Shown one piece after another: positions 1-9,438 of a stretch of DNA of 64,000 bases. How positions within the stretch are numbered: the first letter of the stretch is position 1; each line of letters starts with the position of its first letter. A model generated the notes under the pieces. The model was not told the origin of the DNA. It saw only the letters and a program-made list of their open reading frames with translations, and searched no databases. The stretch comes from Ferruginibacter paludis (lineage in GTDB: Bacteria > Bacteroidota > Bacteroidia > Chitinophagales > Chitinophagaceae): NCBI RefSeq assembly GCF_030409685.1, contig NZ_JAUFQJ010000019.1, positions 1 to 64,000 of the forward strand, read 5' to 3'. The position numbers and the translations under genes are program-made.

Positions 1-214
1 TGAATATAAGCAGGCCGGTTGCCGGTGAGGGAATGGCATTTTGCTGCGTAGTCGTCATCCTAGGTAACAAAAAGCCTTTGGCAGTACTTTTAATATCCAC
101 CATAGCGCTGGCATCGGGTGTTGAACCATCTGTATTGATTGCCATGTTTTGTGCCTGAACTGAATGAGCCAGGCTACACACAGTTACCACCAGGCAAAGG
201 ATAAAACTTTTCAT
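1..214 (-). CDS. Exported surface protein, N-terminal part (cut by window edge)
   Basis: This minus-strand gene starts with ATG at 214 and runs off the left edge, so only 71 codons are visible. Residues 1-22 form a clear signal peptide (MKSF, hydrophobic core, ending VQAQ). The mature start reads NMAINTDGSTPDASAMVDI followed by KGFLLPRMTTTQ, a signature seen at the N-terminus of many large Bacteroidota surface proteins, often with fibre-like or intramolecular-chaperone C-termini; that family link is from memory of the motif, not a search. It lies 56 bp downstream of the T9SS cargo gene on the same strand and may be co-transcribed with it. The function is unknown because the rest of the protein is outside the window. 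Confidence 0.75.
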   Translation of the reverse strand, partial: MKSFILCLVVTVCSLAHSVQAQNMAINTDGSTPDASAMVDIKSTAKGFLLPRMTTTQQNAIPSPATGLLIF

Positions 215-270
215 GTTTCTTGTTTTGGAAATTGGAAATGTTCAGGTATTTTTTAAAGTTTTTATGTTGA

Positions 271-2463
271 TTATTGTTCTACCACAAATGCATGCTTTTC
301 AATTGTGCCTGCAGGCCCGCCAATATCCAGGGTGTACGCCCCGGCCGGCAAATACGCTCCGGTCTTCAATTCCTGTATTGTACTGCCGCTGCCAATGAAC
401 AGTTCGCTGCTGCGCACCACCTGCCCGTTGCTGCTGATAATATTAAATTTATAATTTCCGGCAGGCTGGTTTGCAAACTCAAGATGAATAATGCTACCGG
501 TAACCGGATTTGGGTAAATTGTAAAAGGAATGATTTTGCCCTCCAGTGCAAGATTTACAGACTTGCTGTATTGTACTGCACCATTCAAATCATAAGTCTT
601 TATTCTGTAATAATTATTTCCTGCAACCGGTTTTATATCGAGCCAGCTGTAGGCATGAGTCACATCACCATTAGCGGCCGCTACCGCGGCACCAACAGTT
701 GTAAAGGTTCTTCCATCCGTTGACTTTTCAACTTCATATCTAACTATATTGGTTTCGTTTTCTACTTTCCATTCTACAGCGATATTGTTATTTTGCTGAT
801 ATGCTTTCACAGCCGTAACAGTTACCGGAAGCACTGTTATGGGTTTAAAAATAATCCTGAAGCGGTTGGTTGCTGCAGAAGCTGCGGCTGCATTAATAGA
901 AAAATTTACCTCAGTTGTGCCGTTAAGGTCAATCAACTTGCTTGTGCCGAGATAGCTGTCTACCAGGTAACCCGCTATATTGGGCTGCTGAAAATTGCGT
1001 GCATCGAAAACAAACTGGTAGGCTCTTTGGGTGGTGGCGGCAATTTTAAGATATACCGTATCATTCAGACTAAGTGCTGGTCTTCGTTCTGCAGCCAGCG
1101 AACTCGTGTTCCTTAGAATGCTGAGGCTCTCATTTGTATTACTAAATTTCACAGCATCATCGCGGTCTATGCCATTGCTGAATGCATCATTGAATTCTGC
1201 AAAAGTACCGTCAGCAAGTGTCGTTGTGTTATCTGCATTTAGCAGGTTCAGCTTCACCTTTATTATTCCTGATGGAGTGCTGTAAGGCCGGAATCCAACA
1301 TTACTTCTGTTAGCAGATTTGCTGGACTCATTGAATGTGAGAGATGCAGGACTGGTATTTTTCGTTTCTACAAAAAAAGCTTGCCCAGACTGCATATCGG
1401 TTGTTTGGGCACTTGGCACAGACTGCACCCAGGTTCCGGTAAACAACAAATCATCCATCATCACATAACCGCCTGTGAGGTTTAAGGCCGGATCCCACAC
1501 ATAAAAACGGTTCACAAGATTGTTTAAAGAAAGATTCGCAAAATTGACCGGAGAAGCATAGGGGTTGCCGATCAATGTATATTTACCAGCTACAGAAGAA
1601 GCAGGAAAAATTTGTGTGCCTGTTTGTAGTGCACCAATGCTGCTAACAGTTGTGTTTGTAAAAGTGCAGGTACACGTATTGGCAGGGTTACGGTCGCCCC
1701 TTATGAATATAAAATACCCGGTATTGTCGGCACTGCCGGTGTTACCGGCAGAAATGGGTACTTTGGTATTTAAGACATTTACTAAAGCCTGCGTACTGTA
1801 ATTCCAGGTTTTCATTGAAACTGAATTTTGAGCACTTACATCCAACCCATTTCCAGAAGCCCCGGTAGGATTTGGTCCTGTTACTAACAGCCCTATGCCT
1901 GGATTATCGGCGCCACGATCCTGCCATGTATTGTAAATAGTATTAGAACTGGTAACGGGAGCCGTTAATAACCTCCAGGCTCGTTTTGCAGGTATATATC
2001 TTTCTACCATTGCCTTTCCCACTATATGACTTGCAGCGGCCACTGGTGCTACTCTTGCAGTTAAGTTTGCGTCTGACTTTAATATAAGGTTGCTGTCTGT
2101 ATATAAATTGCCGCCATTTACAGCTAATATATTACTAACAGAAGCTACAGATTTTAAGGCTGTACCGTAAGCAGATTTATTAACTGTAAGATTATTAAAA
2201 GTAGTACTGCTGGTTCCTGATAAATAACTGATAGTGGTATCTGCATCTCCCATAAAAGCAACAGTGCTGCCACCTGCCGAAAAAATACCGTTGTTTTTAA
2301 AAGCGGTGTTATTTACTATTACGTTGATATTACCATTCAGCACCATGTTGCATCCGTTGTACAACTTAACTTCCTGTGCACTTGCCACACATACACTAAA
2401 AATAAGCCAGCTGAACCGGCTAATTTTTTTTACCGTGTTGGTATAGCATAAAAGACGATGCAT
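271..2463 (-). CDS. T9SS type A sorting-domain surface protein
   Basis: A 730-residue secreted protein. I chose the ATG at 2463; an upstream GTG at 2505 gives an implausible leader. A signal peptide (KKISRFSW, hydrophobic run, ASAQ) is followed by a repetitive N-terminal region and the phrase ERYIPAKRAWRLLTAPV, common in large Bacteroidota cell-surface proteins. The last about 85 residues are a type IX secretion C-terminal domain: IYPNPVTG start, GNYKFNIISSNGQ, then the closing AGAYTLDI strand. The T9SS would move it across the outer membrane and cleave or anchor it. No enzymatic domain is visible in the body, so adhesin or structural roles are possible but unproven. Confidence 0.85.
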   Translation of the reverse strand: MHRLLCYTNTVKKISRFSWLIFSVCVASAQEVKLYNGCNMVLNGNINVIVNNTAFKNNGIFSAGGSTVAFMGDADTTISYLSGTSSTTFNNLTVNKSAYGTALKSVASVSNILAVNGGNLYTDSNLILKSDANLTARVAPVAAASHIVGKAMVERYIPAKRAWRLLTAPVTSSNTIYNTWQDRGADNPGIGLLVTGPNPTGASGNGLDVSAQNSVSMKTWNYSTQALVNVLNTKVPISAGNTGSADNTGYFIFIRGDRNPANTCTCTFTNTTVSSIGALQTGTQIFPASSVAGKYTLIGNPYASPVNFANLSLNNLVNRFYVWDPALNLTGGYVMMDDLLFTGTWVQSVPSAQTTDMQSGQAFFVETKNTSPASLTFNESSKSANRSNVGFRPYSTPSGIIKVKLNLLNADNTTTLADGTFAEFNDAFSNGIDRDDAVKFSNTNESLSILRNTSSLAAERRPALSLNDTVYLKIAATTQRAYQFVFDARNFQQPNIAGYLVDSYLGTSKLIDLNGTTEVNFSINAAAASAATNRFRIIFKPITVLPVTVTAVKAYQQNNNIAVEWKVENETNIVRYEVEKSTDGRTFTTVGAAVAAANGDVTHAYSWLDIKPVAGNNYYRIKTYDLNGAVQYSKSVNLALEGKIIPFTIYPNPVTGSIIHLEFANQPAGNYKFNIISSNGQVVRSSELFIGSGSTIQELKTGAYLPAGAYTLDIGGPAGTIEKHAFVVEQ

Positions 2464-2560
2464 ACAAAATACCAGGCACTTTTTCTGCAGAAGAATGTGT
2501 ATCACTTTTCTGCGGATGCCGGGTAATTTAAGAACGGAATAGGTATGATGGTATTGCTAG

Positions 2561-2588
2561 TAAAACTTCGGTATCATGCCGAGTTTTA
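2561..2588 (-). terminator. Possible terminator after the 608-residue hybrid kinase gene
   Basis: An imperfect hairpin (TAAAACTTCGG, loop, CCGAGTTTTA) sits 50-80 bp downstream of the kinase gene that ends at 2640. The stem has one unpaired T and ends in TTTTA on either strand. It is short and lacks a long U tract, so it is only a candidate. Confidence 0.35.
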
Positions 2589-2639
2589 ACTAATAAAAGT
2601 GTAGAAGATATTCTAAGGAATTAAAGCGAATTTGCGACG

Positions 2640-4466
2640 CTATTTTTTTGCCACAGCAGCAGCGTTCTTTTTTTCGTTTATCAGTAGGGCCCACTTTTCG
2701 AGCATTCCCATCAACTCGTTTAACTCAACAGGTTTGCTTATATAATCATCCATTCCTGATTGCATACAATCCTGCCGGTCGCCCTGCATTACATTTGCAG
2801 TCATCGCAATTATAACCGGCTGCGCCTCGAGACAGAGCCTGATCATGCGGGTAGCTTCCATACCATCCATTTCCGGCATTTGTACATCCATCAAAATTAA
2901 GTCATACTGGCTCGTGCTAACCAGTTCCAATACTTCCTTTCCATTATTGGCTAATTCCGTGTTGTATCCAAGTTTTGAAAGTATCTTGGTGGTCCATTTT
3001 TGATTCACCGGGTTATCTTCTGCTATAAGGATGTTTAAGGGATACTGTTTGGAAAAATTGCTGGACAATTTGTGCACTTTATTTTGCTTATTTTCCTGCG
3101 TTTTATCTTTATTCCGCAACTGGTTGGCGATAGCATTCATCAGCAACCGGGGCTTTACAGGTTTGCTGATTACAGCCCCTAAAATTTCGCCATGTTCCTT
3201 GTAGTGTTCATCGGTTACAGGATTAAGTAATATCACCGGTAATTGCGGATATTTTGTGTGGATGCACTGGGCCAGCTCAAGGCCATTTATTTCCGGCATA
3301 GTTAAATCCGTAACAACCAGGTCAAAAGCAACCTGTGTTAAAATCTCCAGGGCTTCCTTTCCGCTGGCTGCTGAAGTGGTTTCCATTTGCAGGCTTTCCA
3401 GTTGTCCGCACACCAAATCCCTTAACGTAGCATTGTCATCTGCAACCAATATTTTTTTGCCTGCCAGCTCATTTAATTCTGCATGTATGGCAGAACGGGA
3501 CAGCTGCATTCCTGCTTTGCTGTAAATGGAAAAAGTAACAGTCGTTCCTTTTCCTTCAGCGCTTTTAAGTTGCATCTCGCCGCCCATAAGTGCTACCAGT
3601 TTTTTGCAAATAATCAGCCCCACTCCCGAAGCCGGCGGTCTATTGTCTGATGTATCCGTTCCACTGAAATACTGTAGCAAAAATTTTGTTTGCTCAGGCG
3701 GCATGCCGGTGCCGGTATCCCGTACCTCAAACTCCAGTTTTATCCGGTTATCATCTTCACAGGCCAGCAGTTGCACCCCAATAGAAATTTCACCTTTGGA
3801 AGTAACTCTCAGGGAATTCTCTATCAGGTTCATCAGTATCTGGCGCAGTCGCCTCACATCTACTATTACCTGCTTTGGTACATTACCTGTTATTTCATAT
3901 AATAAATCAATTCCTGCTGTTGCCGCCTTTACCGCAAATACATCCAGTACTTCTTCCAAACAATTGCTTAAATCAATATCGTTCGCTTCCAGGTCTCTTC
4001 CCGATTCTGTTTTAGAATATTCCAAAATATCATTCACCATTATTTCATTGATCACACTCATCAGTTTACCGCCGGAATGAACGATTGTATTTACATATTC
4101 CTGCTGTTCAGCTGTAAGGTCGGTTTCGTTAAGCAGCGTCGCCATTCCCAACACCCCATTCATGGGCGTACGCAACTCATGATTGATTCTTGAAAGCAAG
4201 GCTCCTTTGTTACGTTCTGCAAGCAGTGCTTTTTCGGTAGCCTTTTGTTCATTTTTTGCAGCATATACCAGTAGTTCGTTCTTTTCCAACACCTGCCTTT
4301 CAAGGTCCAGCCGAAGATTTTTTAATGAACGTATTTTTATGAAATGATATAGTATCGCAGAGACGAACAATATTGACAAGAGCAATAATTTAAACCACCA
4401 GCTAAGCCAGAATATTGCAGATAGAACAAGTAAAGTTGATATAAAAACGTTGTACGGTATATTCAT
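2640..4466 (-). CDS. Hybrid histidine kinase with two receiver domains, divergent catalytic core
   Basis: 608 residues. The N-terminus has about two membrane helices (residues 8-42) and no periplasmic sensor, followed by a coiled coil and a HisKA box RINHELRTPMNG with the phospho-acceptor His96. The ATPase domain shows NLIENSLRVT (N box), DTGTGMP (G1) and ASGVGLIIC where the two paralogues in this window have GTGLGLIIC, so one conserved glycine is lost and the F-box segment is rewritten. Two receivers follow, with Asp387 (VVTDLTMPE) and Asp527 (ILMDVQMPEMDG). It probably works by phosphorelay with the Hpt protein encoded at 9003. Transcribed away from the other two kinases. Whether it still autophosphorylates well is uncertain. 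Confidence 0.9.
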   Translation of the reverse strand: MNIPYNVFISTLLVLSAIFWLSWWFKLLLLSILFVSAILYHFIKIRSLKNLRLDLERQVLEKNELLVYAAKNEQKATEKALLAERNKGALLSRINHELRTPMNGVLGMATLLNETDLTAEQQEYVNTIVHSGGKLMSVINEIMVNDILEYSKTESGRDLEANDIDLSNCLEEVLDVFAVKAATAGIDLLYEITGNVPKQVIVDVRRLRQILMNLIENSLRVTSKGEISIGVQLLACEDDNRIKLEFEVRDTGTGMPPEQTKFLLQYFSGTDTSDNRPPASGVGLIICKKLVALMGGEMQLKSAEGKGTTVTFSIYSKAGMQLSRSAIHAELNELAGKKILVADDNATLRDLVCGQLESLQMETTSAASGKEALEILTQVAFDLVVTDLTMPEINGLELAQCIHTKYPQLPVILLNPVTDEHYKEHGEILGAVISKPVKPRLLMNAIANQLRNKDKTQENKQNKVHKLSSNFSKQYPLNILIAEDNPVNQKWTTKILSKLGYNTELANNGKEVLELVSTSQYDLILMDVQMPEMDGMEATRMIRLCLEAQPVIIAMTANVMQGDRQDCMQSGMDDYISKPVELNELMGMLEKWALLINEKKNAAAVAKK

Positions 4467-4536
4467 ATAGTGACAGATTAATTGCCGGCGTATTGTTTAA
4501 GTATTGTTGAACATTCTATGCTTTATTATTGGATCA

Positions 4537-5139
4537 TCATTCCAGGGAGATGTTGAAGCCAAGTACCGCATACCTTTGACTGCCACAGGGATTAAAAATA
4601 TACAGGGGCAACTCCCACTTGCCAAATGCGCCTTTCAAAAACAACCCTGCTTCAGATTGTCCACTCACACGATGAAGGTGGGTTTTCTGCAGCGATATAC
4701 CTGCTGATAAAACACCCGAAATTTCATAACTCAGATCGACCCAGCTATATATGAAATTACAGCGCTTGTTTTCACCGGAAAAAGCGTATTCAGTTTGTAA
4801 TGAAAACACGCATTTTTTATAATCCGCCGATGCATTGCAACCAATAATGCCGCCATTAAATTCCCCCGCCACAACGCCCGCTATTGGCGTTATTGAGCAC
4901 GAAAGATCAGATTCGTAATCAAATGTTTTACCTGTCACCACCGAAACTGTTTGTGCTGCCTCATAATTATAACGGCCTTCAATATACCATCCTGCATCGG
5001 CCTGATACCAGGCTTTAGGATTAATAGCAATTGTTTTATTTTTCATAAAATAATATTGTTCAAAACCGGCTTTGAATTGTGCAGTTGCATCATGACACAA
5101 CACGGAAACTGTCATCAACAGCCATATGATTTTTTTCAT
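4537..5139 (-). CDS. Hypothetical exported protein, probable outer-membrane barrel
   Basis: 200 residues from the ATG at 5139 (an in-frame TTG lies two codons earlier). A signal peptide (MKKIIWLLMTVSVL, ending DATAQ) precedes a mature part made of alternating short beta strands with aromatic ends (AWYQADAGWYIEGRYNY, EYAFSG) and a final strand ending in GFNISLE, which fits a small outer-membrane beta-barrel. I do not recognise a family. Its first 50 bp overlap the end of the upstream membrane-protein gene, which suggests translational coupling, and it lies next to the hybrid kinase transcribed in the same direction. Confidence 0.7.
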   Translation of the reverse strand: MKKIIWLLMTVSVLCHDATAQFKAGFEQYYFMKNKTIAINPKAWYQADAGWYIEGRYNYEAAQTVSVVTGKTFDYESDLSCSITPIAGVVAGEFNGGIIGCNASADYKKCVFSLQTEYAFSGENKRCNFIYSWVDLSYEISGVLSAGISLQKTHLHRVSGQSEAGLFLKGAFGKWELPLYIFNPCGSQRYAVLGFNISLE

Positions 5140-5677
5140 TTTCAATAAGTATGTATTCGGCAGTAGCTAATTTATTTAACAGCCCTATTTCTTTTAAAAA
5201 CTTGTTCCAGCCAAAAACCAGTTCATCAATAGGGTGCCACAATAATACCCATGCGAAAATATCCAGGCTGTTGATGATGCCTACATTGAGGCCATGCTGG
5301 GCATCCAAAATAACAGGCAGCAAGCCCTGGAACAATATTACCACGATGGTACTAAGCGCCAGCAACACCCAGTTGCGCCGCTTAAATTTTGAAAACTCTC
5401 TTTCCCGGTCTTCTTTTTTAGCCAAAAAATGCCCCCGGATGGCATACATCAATGGTTCGGCATATTGCTTATCGTTGGATGTGGTACATTTTAATTTATA
5501 AAATATCACAGAATATCTTTTGGCTGCCTTAACAGATTCCATGATATAGGCTTCAAACTGGTGGTTCAACTGCCGCATATAAATAGGTGCAGGATCGTGC
5601 GCATTAAAATAATTGTTTGCAACGAGCCGGTCGGAGGTTAAAAAAATGCTGATACTTTTTGCAAGCGGCTTGCTCAT
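5090..5677 (-). CDS. Hypothetical integral membrane protein
   Basis: 195 residues starting with ATG at 5677. The N-terminal half is soluble and basic (MSKPLAKSISIFLTSDRL; RGHFLAKKEDREREFSKFKRRN), then two hydrophobic segments follow at about residues 103-123 and 133-150 (WVLLALSTIVVILFQGLLPV; FAWVLLWHPIDELVFGW), and the C-terminus is acidic. No recognised domain. Its 3' end overlaps the next gene by 50 bp in a different frame, an unusually long overlap. The layout suggests a membrane-associated factor co-expressed with the exported protein downstream, but no function can be assigned. Confidence 0.65.
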   Translation of the reverse strand: MSKPLAKSISIFLTSDRLVANNYFNAHDPAPIYMRQLNHQFEAYIMESVKAAKRYSVIFYKLKCTTSNDKQYAEPLMYAIRGHFLAKKEDREREFSKFKRRNWVLLALSTIVVILFQGLLPVILDAQHGLNVGIINSLDIFAWVLLWHPIDELVFGWNKFLKEIGLLNKLATAEYILIENEKNHMAVDDSFRVVS

Positions 5678-6076
5678 AGTACGATTATTGATTTTTTAAT
5701 TCCTGAATTTTTCCAGGAAAATGGTAGTGCCTTTATGTGTGGTAAAAAAGCTGGAAAACCGATCAATGTTTTGAAGTTTGCGATAAAGCCGCGATCTGTT
5801 TATCACTTAACACCCATTACCATCCTGACATAACTCTTTACTACATGAAATATTGAGCCCGGCCGGAAATATAGAAATTATACTACACCGGATCAGCCTT
5901 TTGAAAGACCACCCGAAAGATGCGATTTCCTTAATATGGTTAACTAAAATCAACGCCTGTAGAAAGGCTTCTAAAAAACTATGGCTATCTGACTAACAAG
6001 ATAAAATCTTGTGTCAGCGTTATACCAGTGATTATCTGATTGCAGAAAGCAGATCAAAAAAACTCAAGAAAAGAAA
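5678..6076. other. Intergenic region between divergent transcription units
   Basis: About 400 bp separate the divergently transcribed membrane-protein gene and the redoxin gene. No open frame with coding character was seen. The clearest structure is an inverted repeat at 5989-6017: CTGAC and ACAAGA pair with TCTTGT and GTCAG around a TAAA-type loop, with a two-base bulge. It lies 60 bp upstream of the redoxin start and could be a leader hairpin or an operator. Confidence 0.4.
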
Positions 6077-6688
6077 ATGAAAAAATGGTTGGCTTTAAGT
6101 GTGCTTGCCCTGGTGTTTACTTTTATTTCCATATTATTTTGGTACAGTGAATGGAGATACAGTTTACCTACGCCCGTACCTGCCTCATATCATATCGTTA
6201 ACACAGGCGCTCATGTTGATTTGCCCGGTGCCGCATTTTCATTCCCATCAGACAAGCCACTATTCCTGCATTTTTTTAATCCTGATTGTCCCTGCTCTAA
6301 ATTTAATGTCCCTCATTTTAAATCGCTGGTAAATGCCTACGCTGATAAAATAAACTTTGCTGTGGTTGTTATGACGAACGATAAGAATTATACAACAGCC
6401 ATGATTCAAAAAAAATATGGGATTTCAATACCCGTATTAATGGATACAGCTTTAGCAGCGGCTTGCGGTGTATACTCTACCCCACAGGCCGTTGTATTGG
6501 ATAACGAGCATAGGTTGTATTATCGCGGCAACTATAACAAAAGCCGCTACTGTACCGATGCTAAAAGTAATTATGCACAAATGGCAATTGATTCCTTACT
6601 GGCCTTCCAGGCGCATCCGGTATTCAACAGGCAGGCGCTAACGGCCTATGGCTGTTCTTTGCCAACCTGTAAAATAAATAATAAATAA
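6077..6688 (+). CDS. Membrane-anchored thioredoxin-fold protein with a CPC motif
   Basis: 203 residues. An N-terminal hydrophobic segment (residues 5-24) is an uncleaved anchor or signal. The thioredoxin-like core contains FNPDCPCSKFN, in which the usual CxxC is CPC, followed by the central VVVMTNDKN strand and the cis-proline segment YSTPQAVVL, both typical of AhpC/TSA-type redoxins (DUF6436-like). The C-terminus carries another cysteine pair, CSLPTC. It probably acts in the periplasm as a thiol reductant or disulfide handler. It ends 18 bp before the hybrid kinase gene and is likely in the same operon, so it could feed redox information to that kinase, which is inference. Confidence 0.75.
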   Translation: MKKWLALSVLALVFTFISILFWYSEWRYSLPTPVPASYHIVNTGAHVDLPGAAFSFPSDKPLFLHFFNPDCPCSKFNVPHFKSLVNAYADKINFAVVVMTNDKNYTTAMIQKKYGISIPVLMDTALAAACGVYSTPQAVVLDNEHRLYYRGNYNKSRYCTDAKSNYAQMAIDSLLAFQAHPVFNRQALTAYGCSLPTCKINNK

Positions 6689-6706
6689 ACAGTCAAAAAG
6701 GGATTA

Positions 6707-8974
6707 ATGCAGTCAGAAGATAATATACATATACACAATCAGCAAACCGCTGCTGTTTATTTACAGGAACTCAATAACAGATCAAACAGGCTGATGAATT
6801 ATTTTCTGTTATGTTTTTTTATTGCAGGTTTATTGTTGGCTCCATTTTACGACACATGGTTTATTGCCATTGGATCGGGCGGAGCCTGCCTTATTGCTTA
6901 CTACGTTACAAAAAAATTACTTCCAACATCCGGTTTGTACCAGTATGTTTTAAGTGTGGTGTTAGGTGTTTTTATGGCCCAGTATATTTTCCAAATGCAT
7001 GGGTTATTCGAAATGCATTTTTTTGCATTTATCGGGAGTGCCGTTCTAATCACCTATCAAAACTGGAAACTGCAAATACCATTAATGGTATTTGTGCTCC
7101 TTCATCATGCCGGATTGGGCTACCTGCAAAACTCCGGTGTTGAGGGTATTTATTTTACCCAGCTAGACTCGCTGGAACTACAGACATTTATCATTCATAT
7201 TATACTTGCTGCCGTGATTTTTTTTACTTGTGGGTTATGGGCCTATCAGCTAAAAAAATACAGTAAAATACAACTGGACCAGGTACAGCAATTGGGCGAA
7301 ATGGAAAAGGAAGCATTGCTTCATAAACAGCGGCTTCTAAATGAAGAGGTGTTGAAGAATGCCTATTTAAAAGAACAACAGGCACGTAAGGAAGCCGATG
7401 ATGCCAATAGAGCAAAAAGTATTTTTCTGGCAACCATGAGCCATGAAATACGGACGCCCATGAATGGCGTTATTGGTATGGCGTCACTATTATCCGAAAC
7501 GGAGTTAACGGATGAACAGCGGGACTATGCAAAAACAATCAGCAGTTGTGGTGAAGTATTGCTTGGGGTAATCAATAACATTCTTGATTTTTCCAAAATA
7601 GAATCAGGCAATATGGAGTTGGAGGCGCATGATTTTGATTTGCGCAATTGCATTGAAGAAGTGCTGGATGTATTTGCAGAAAAGGCTGGTAAAGCCGGGC
7701 TGGACCTGGTATATGAAATAGAACACGATGTGCCGGCGCAAATTATTGGGGACAGCCTGCGGCTGCGGCAGGTGTTGGTAAACCTGGTAAACAATGCAAT
7801 AAAGTTTACGCAGGAAGGAGAAATATTTGTGGGTGTTCACCTTGTTAAGACCAATGACGACGGACAGATTGAATTACGGTTTGATATACGGGATACCGGT
7901 ATCGGTATCCCTGCAGATAAAATGGGAAGCCTGTTTAAAGCTTTTTCACAGGTAGATTCTTCTACAACCCGCAAGTATGGTGGAACCGGTCTGGGACTTA
8001 TTATTTGTGCCAAAATAATCAACCTGATGGGAGGGAATATTGCTGTGAAAAGTATAGAGCATCAGGGGTCTACTTTTACTTTTTCAATGAAAGCTGCTGC
8101 CAGTACGCAGTCGCTGCGGGCCTATGTTACCAATTATATCGCTGGTATGGAAGGTAAGCGAATACTGGTTGTTGACGACAATTTAACAAATCGCCGCATA
8201 CTTAAAAAGCAATTGGAGTTGTGGAAAATGGTTCCCGTGCTGGCAGCCAGCGGTGCGGCAGCATTGGCAATACTGAAAGAAGAAGCAGGGTTTGATTTGC
8301 TGCTTACTGATATGCAGATGCCCGATATGGATGGTTGCGAACTGGCACAACAGGTTCAGCTGCTTAACACCAGGCTGCCGATTATTCTCCTGAGTTCAGT
8401 GGGTGATGACCGCAATAAAAGTTATCCCGGCCTTTTTAAATCAGTACTCACCAAGCCCGTTAAACAGCAAATGCTTTGCCAGGTTATGATCATTGAACTG
8501 AGGGATAAATCAAAAAACATGGCCATAGAGAAGGTACCTGTTGCGCAAAAACTTTCCAGTGATTTTGCGAAGAAGCATCCACTTAAAATACTGGTTGCTG
8601 AAGACAATGCGGTTAACTTAAAATTAACGCTTAAAATTTTAGGTAAACTGGGTTACGAAGCAGTGTTTGCAGAAAACGGGGTGCAAACAATAGCAATAAC
8701 CGCCAGGCAGCATTTTGATATCATACTGATGGATGTACAAATGCCGGAGATGGACGGATTGGAAGCAACCCGGATCATCAGACAAAACATGGAAGTACAA
8801 CCTGTTATTATAGCAATGACCGCCAATGCAATGAAAGAGGATAAAGACGAATGCCTGCTTGCAGGAATGGATGACTTTTTAGGCAAGCCGGTAAGGTTGG
8901 AAGAGGTGGTGAATATGATTGCTAAATGGGCTGTTATTGCAAAAGACCATGTTACAAATAAAAAAATAGCCTGA
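6707..8974 (+). CDS. Hybrid histidine kinase with six-helix membrane sensor and two receivers
   Basis: 755 residues. About six membrane helices occupy residues 30-181 and include HGLFEMHFFAF (His98, His104) and LLHHAGLGYLQ (His133, His134), a pattern I recall from membrane sensor modules of some chemotaxis receptors and GGDEF proteins. A coiled coil leads to HisKA (ATMSHEIRTPMNG, His246), a complete ATPase domain (NLVNNAIKFT, DTGIGIP, GGTGLGLIIC), REC1 (Asp535, LLTDMQMPD) and REC2 (Asp676, ILMDVQMPEMDG). There is no output DNA-binding domain, so phosphate must pass on, presumably to the Hpt protein 28 bp downstream. The kinase and receiver part is closely similar to the 1377-residue kinase at 9439, indicating duplication. 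Confidence 0.93.
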   Translation: MQSEDNIHIHNQQTAAVYLQELNNRSNRLMNYFLLCFFIAGLLLAPFYDTWFIAIGSGGACLIAYYVTKKLLPTSGLYQYVLSVVLGVFMAQYIFQMHGLFEMHFFAFIGSAVLITYQNWKLQIPLMVFVLLHHAGLGYLQNSGVEGIYFTQLDSLELQTFIIHIILAAVIFFTCGLWAYQLKKYSKIQLDQVQQLGEMEKEALLHKQRLLNEEVLKNAYLKEQQARKEADDANRAKSIFLATMSHEIRTPMNGVIGMASLLSETELTDEQRDYAKTISSCGEVLLGVINNILDFSKIESGNMELEAHDFDLRNCIEEVLDVFAEKAGKAGLDLVYEIEHDVPAQIIGDSLRLRQVLVNLVNNAIKFTQEGEIFVGVHLVKTNDDGQIELRFDIRDTGIGIPADKMGSLFKAFSQVDSSTTRKYGGTGLGLIICAKIINLMGGNIAVKSIEHQGSTFTFSMKAAASTQSLRAYVTNYIAGMEGKRILVVDDNLTNRRILKKQLELWKMVPVLAASGAAALAILKEEAGFDLLLTDMQMPDMDGCELAQQVQLLNTRLPIILLSSVGDDRNKSYPGLFKSVLTKPVKQQMLCQVMIIELRDKSKNMAIEKVPVAQKLSSDFAKKHPLKILVAEDNAVNLKLTLKILGKLGYEAVFAENGVQTIAITARQHFDIILMDVQMPEMDGLEATRIIRQNMEVQPVIIAMTANAMKEDKDECLLAGMDDFLGKPVRLEEVVNMIAKWAVIAKDHVTNKKIA

Positions 8975-9002
8975 TAACAATTTACAAATAAAAAGTACCA
9001 CA

Positions 9003-9389
9003 ATGCAAAATTTACGCAATACACCCTCTGCCGTTTTATCAACCGCTGCCTTATATGATCTGAGCCTGCTGCAAGAGCTGGATGGCGATGAATACTTACT
9101 GGAGATGCTGGAAGTTTTATTACAGGAGGTTCCTAAAGACATCAAAGAAATGAAAGATGCGGCCGTGGCAGGAAGAGGTGATATTATTTGCACAAAAGCA
9201 CATAAACTCAAGAGCACTGCTGCTATCATCCAGGCAGAACAATTGGCGCAGTTGCTGGGAGATATTGAAGCTTTTGGTAAAACGGAGTCGCCTGGCAATG
9301 AGCTTACCCAAATGATTGATACGGCCGTTGATCTTTGTAGCCAAATTGAATCAGGGCTAAAAATGGATGCAGCCAGATTAATGCATTAA
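9003..9389 (+). CDS. Free histidine phosphotransfer (Hpt) protein
   Basis: 128 residues, all alpha by pattern. The phosphorylatable histidine is His67 in CTKAHKLKSTA, matching the Hpt signature AHxLKG-like, with acidic helix LQELDGDEYLLEMLEVLL before it. It has no membrane segment or other domain, so it is a cytoplasmic relay carrier. It is encoded between two hybrid kinases on the same strand (28 bp after the first, 49 bp before the second) and can serve as the shared acceptor for their receiver domains. The final response regulator is not in this window. Confidence 0.85.
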   Translation: MQNLRNTPSAVLSTAALYDLSLLQELDGDEYLLEMLEVLLQEVPKDIKEMKDAAVAGRGDIICTKAHKLKSTAAIIQAEQLAQLLGDIEAFGKTESPGNELTQMIDTAVDLCSQIESGLKMDAARLMH

Positions 9390-9438
9390 CCGCCGCTGCC
9401 ATGGGGTGCAATCCCCATCGTTTTAAATACACAAGCTG

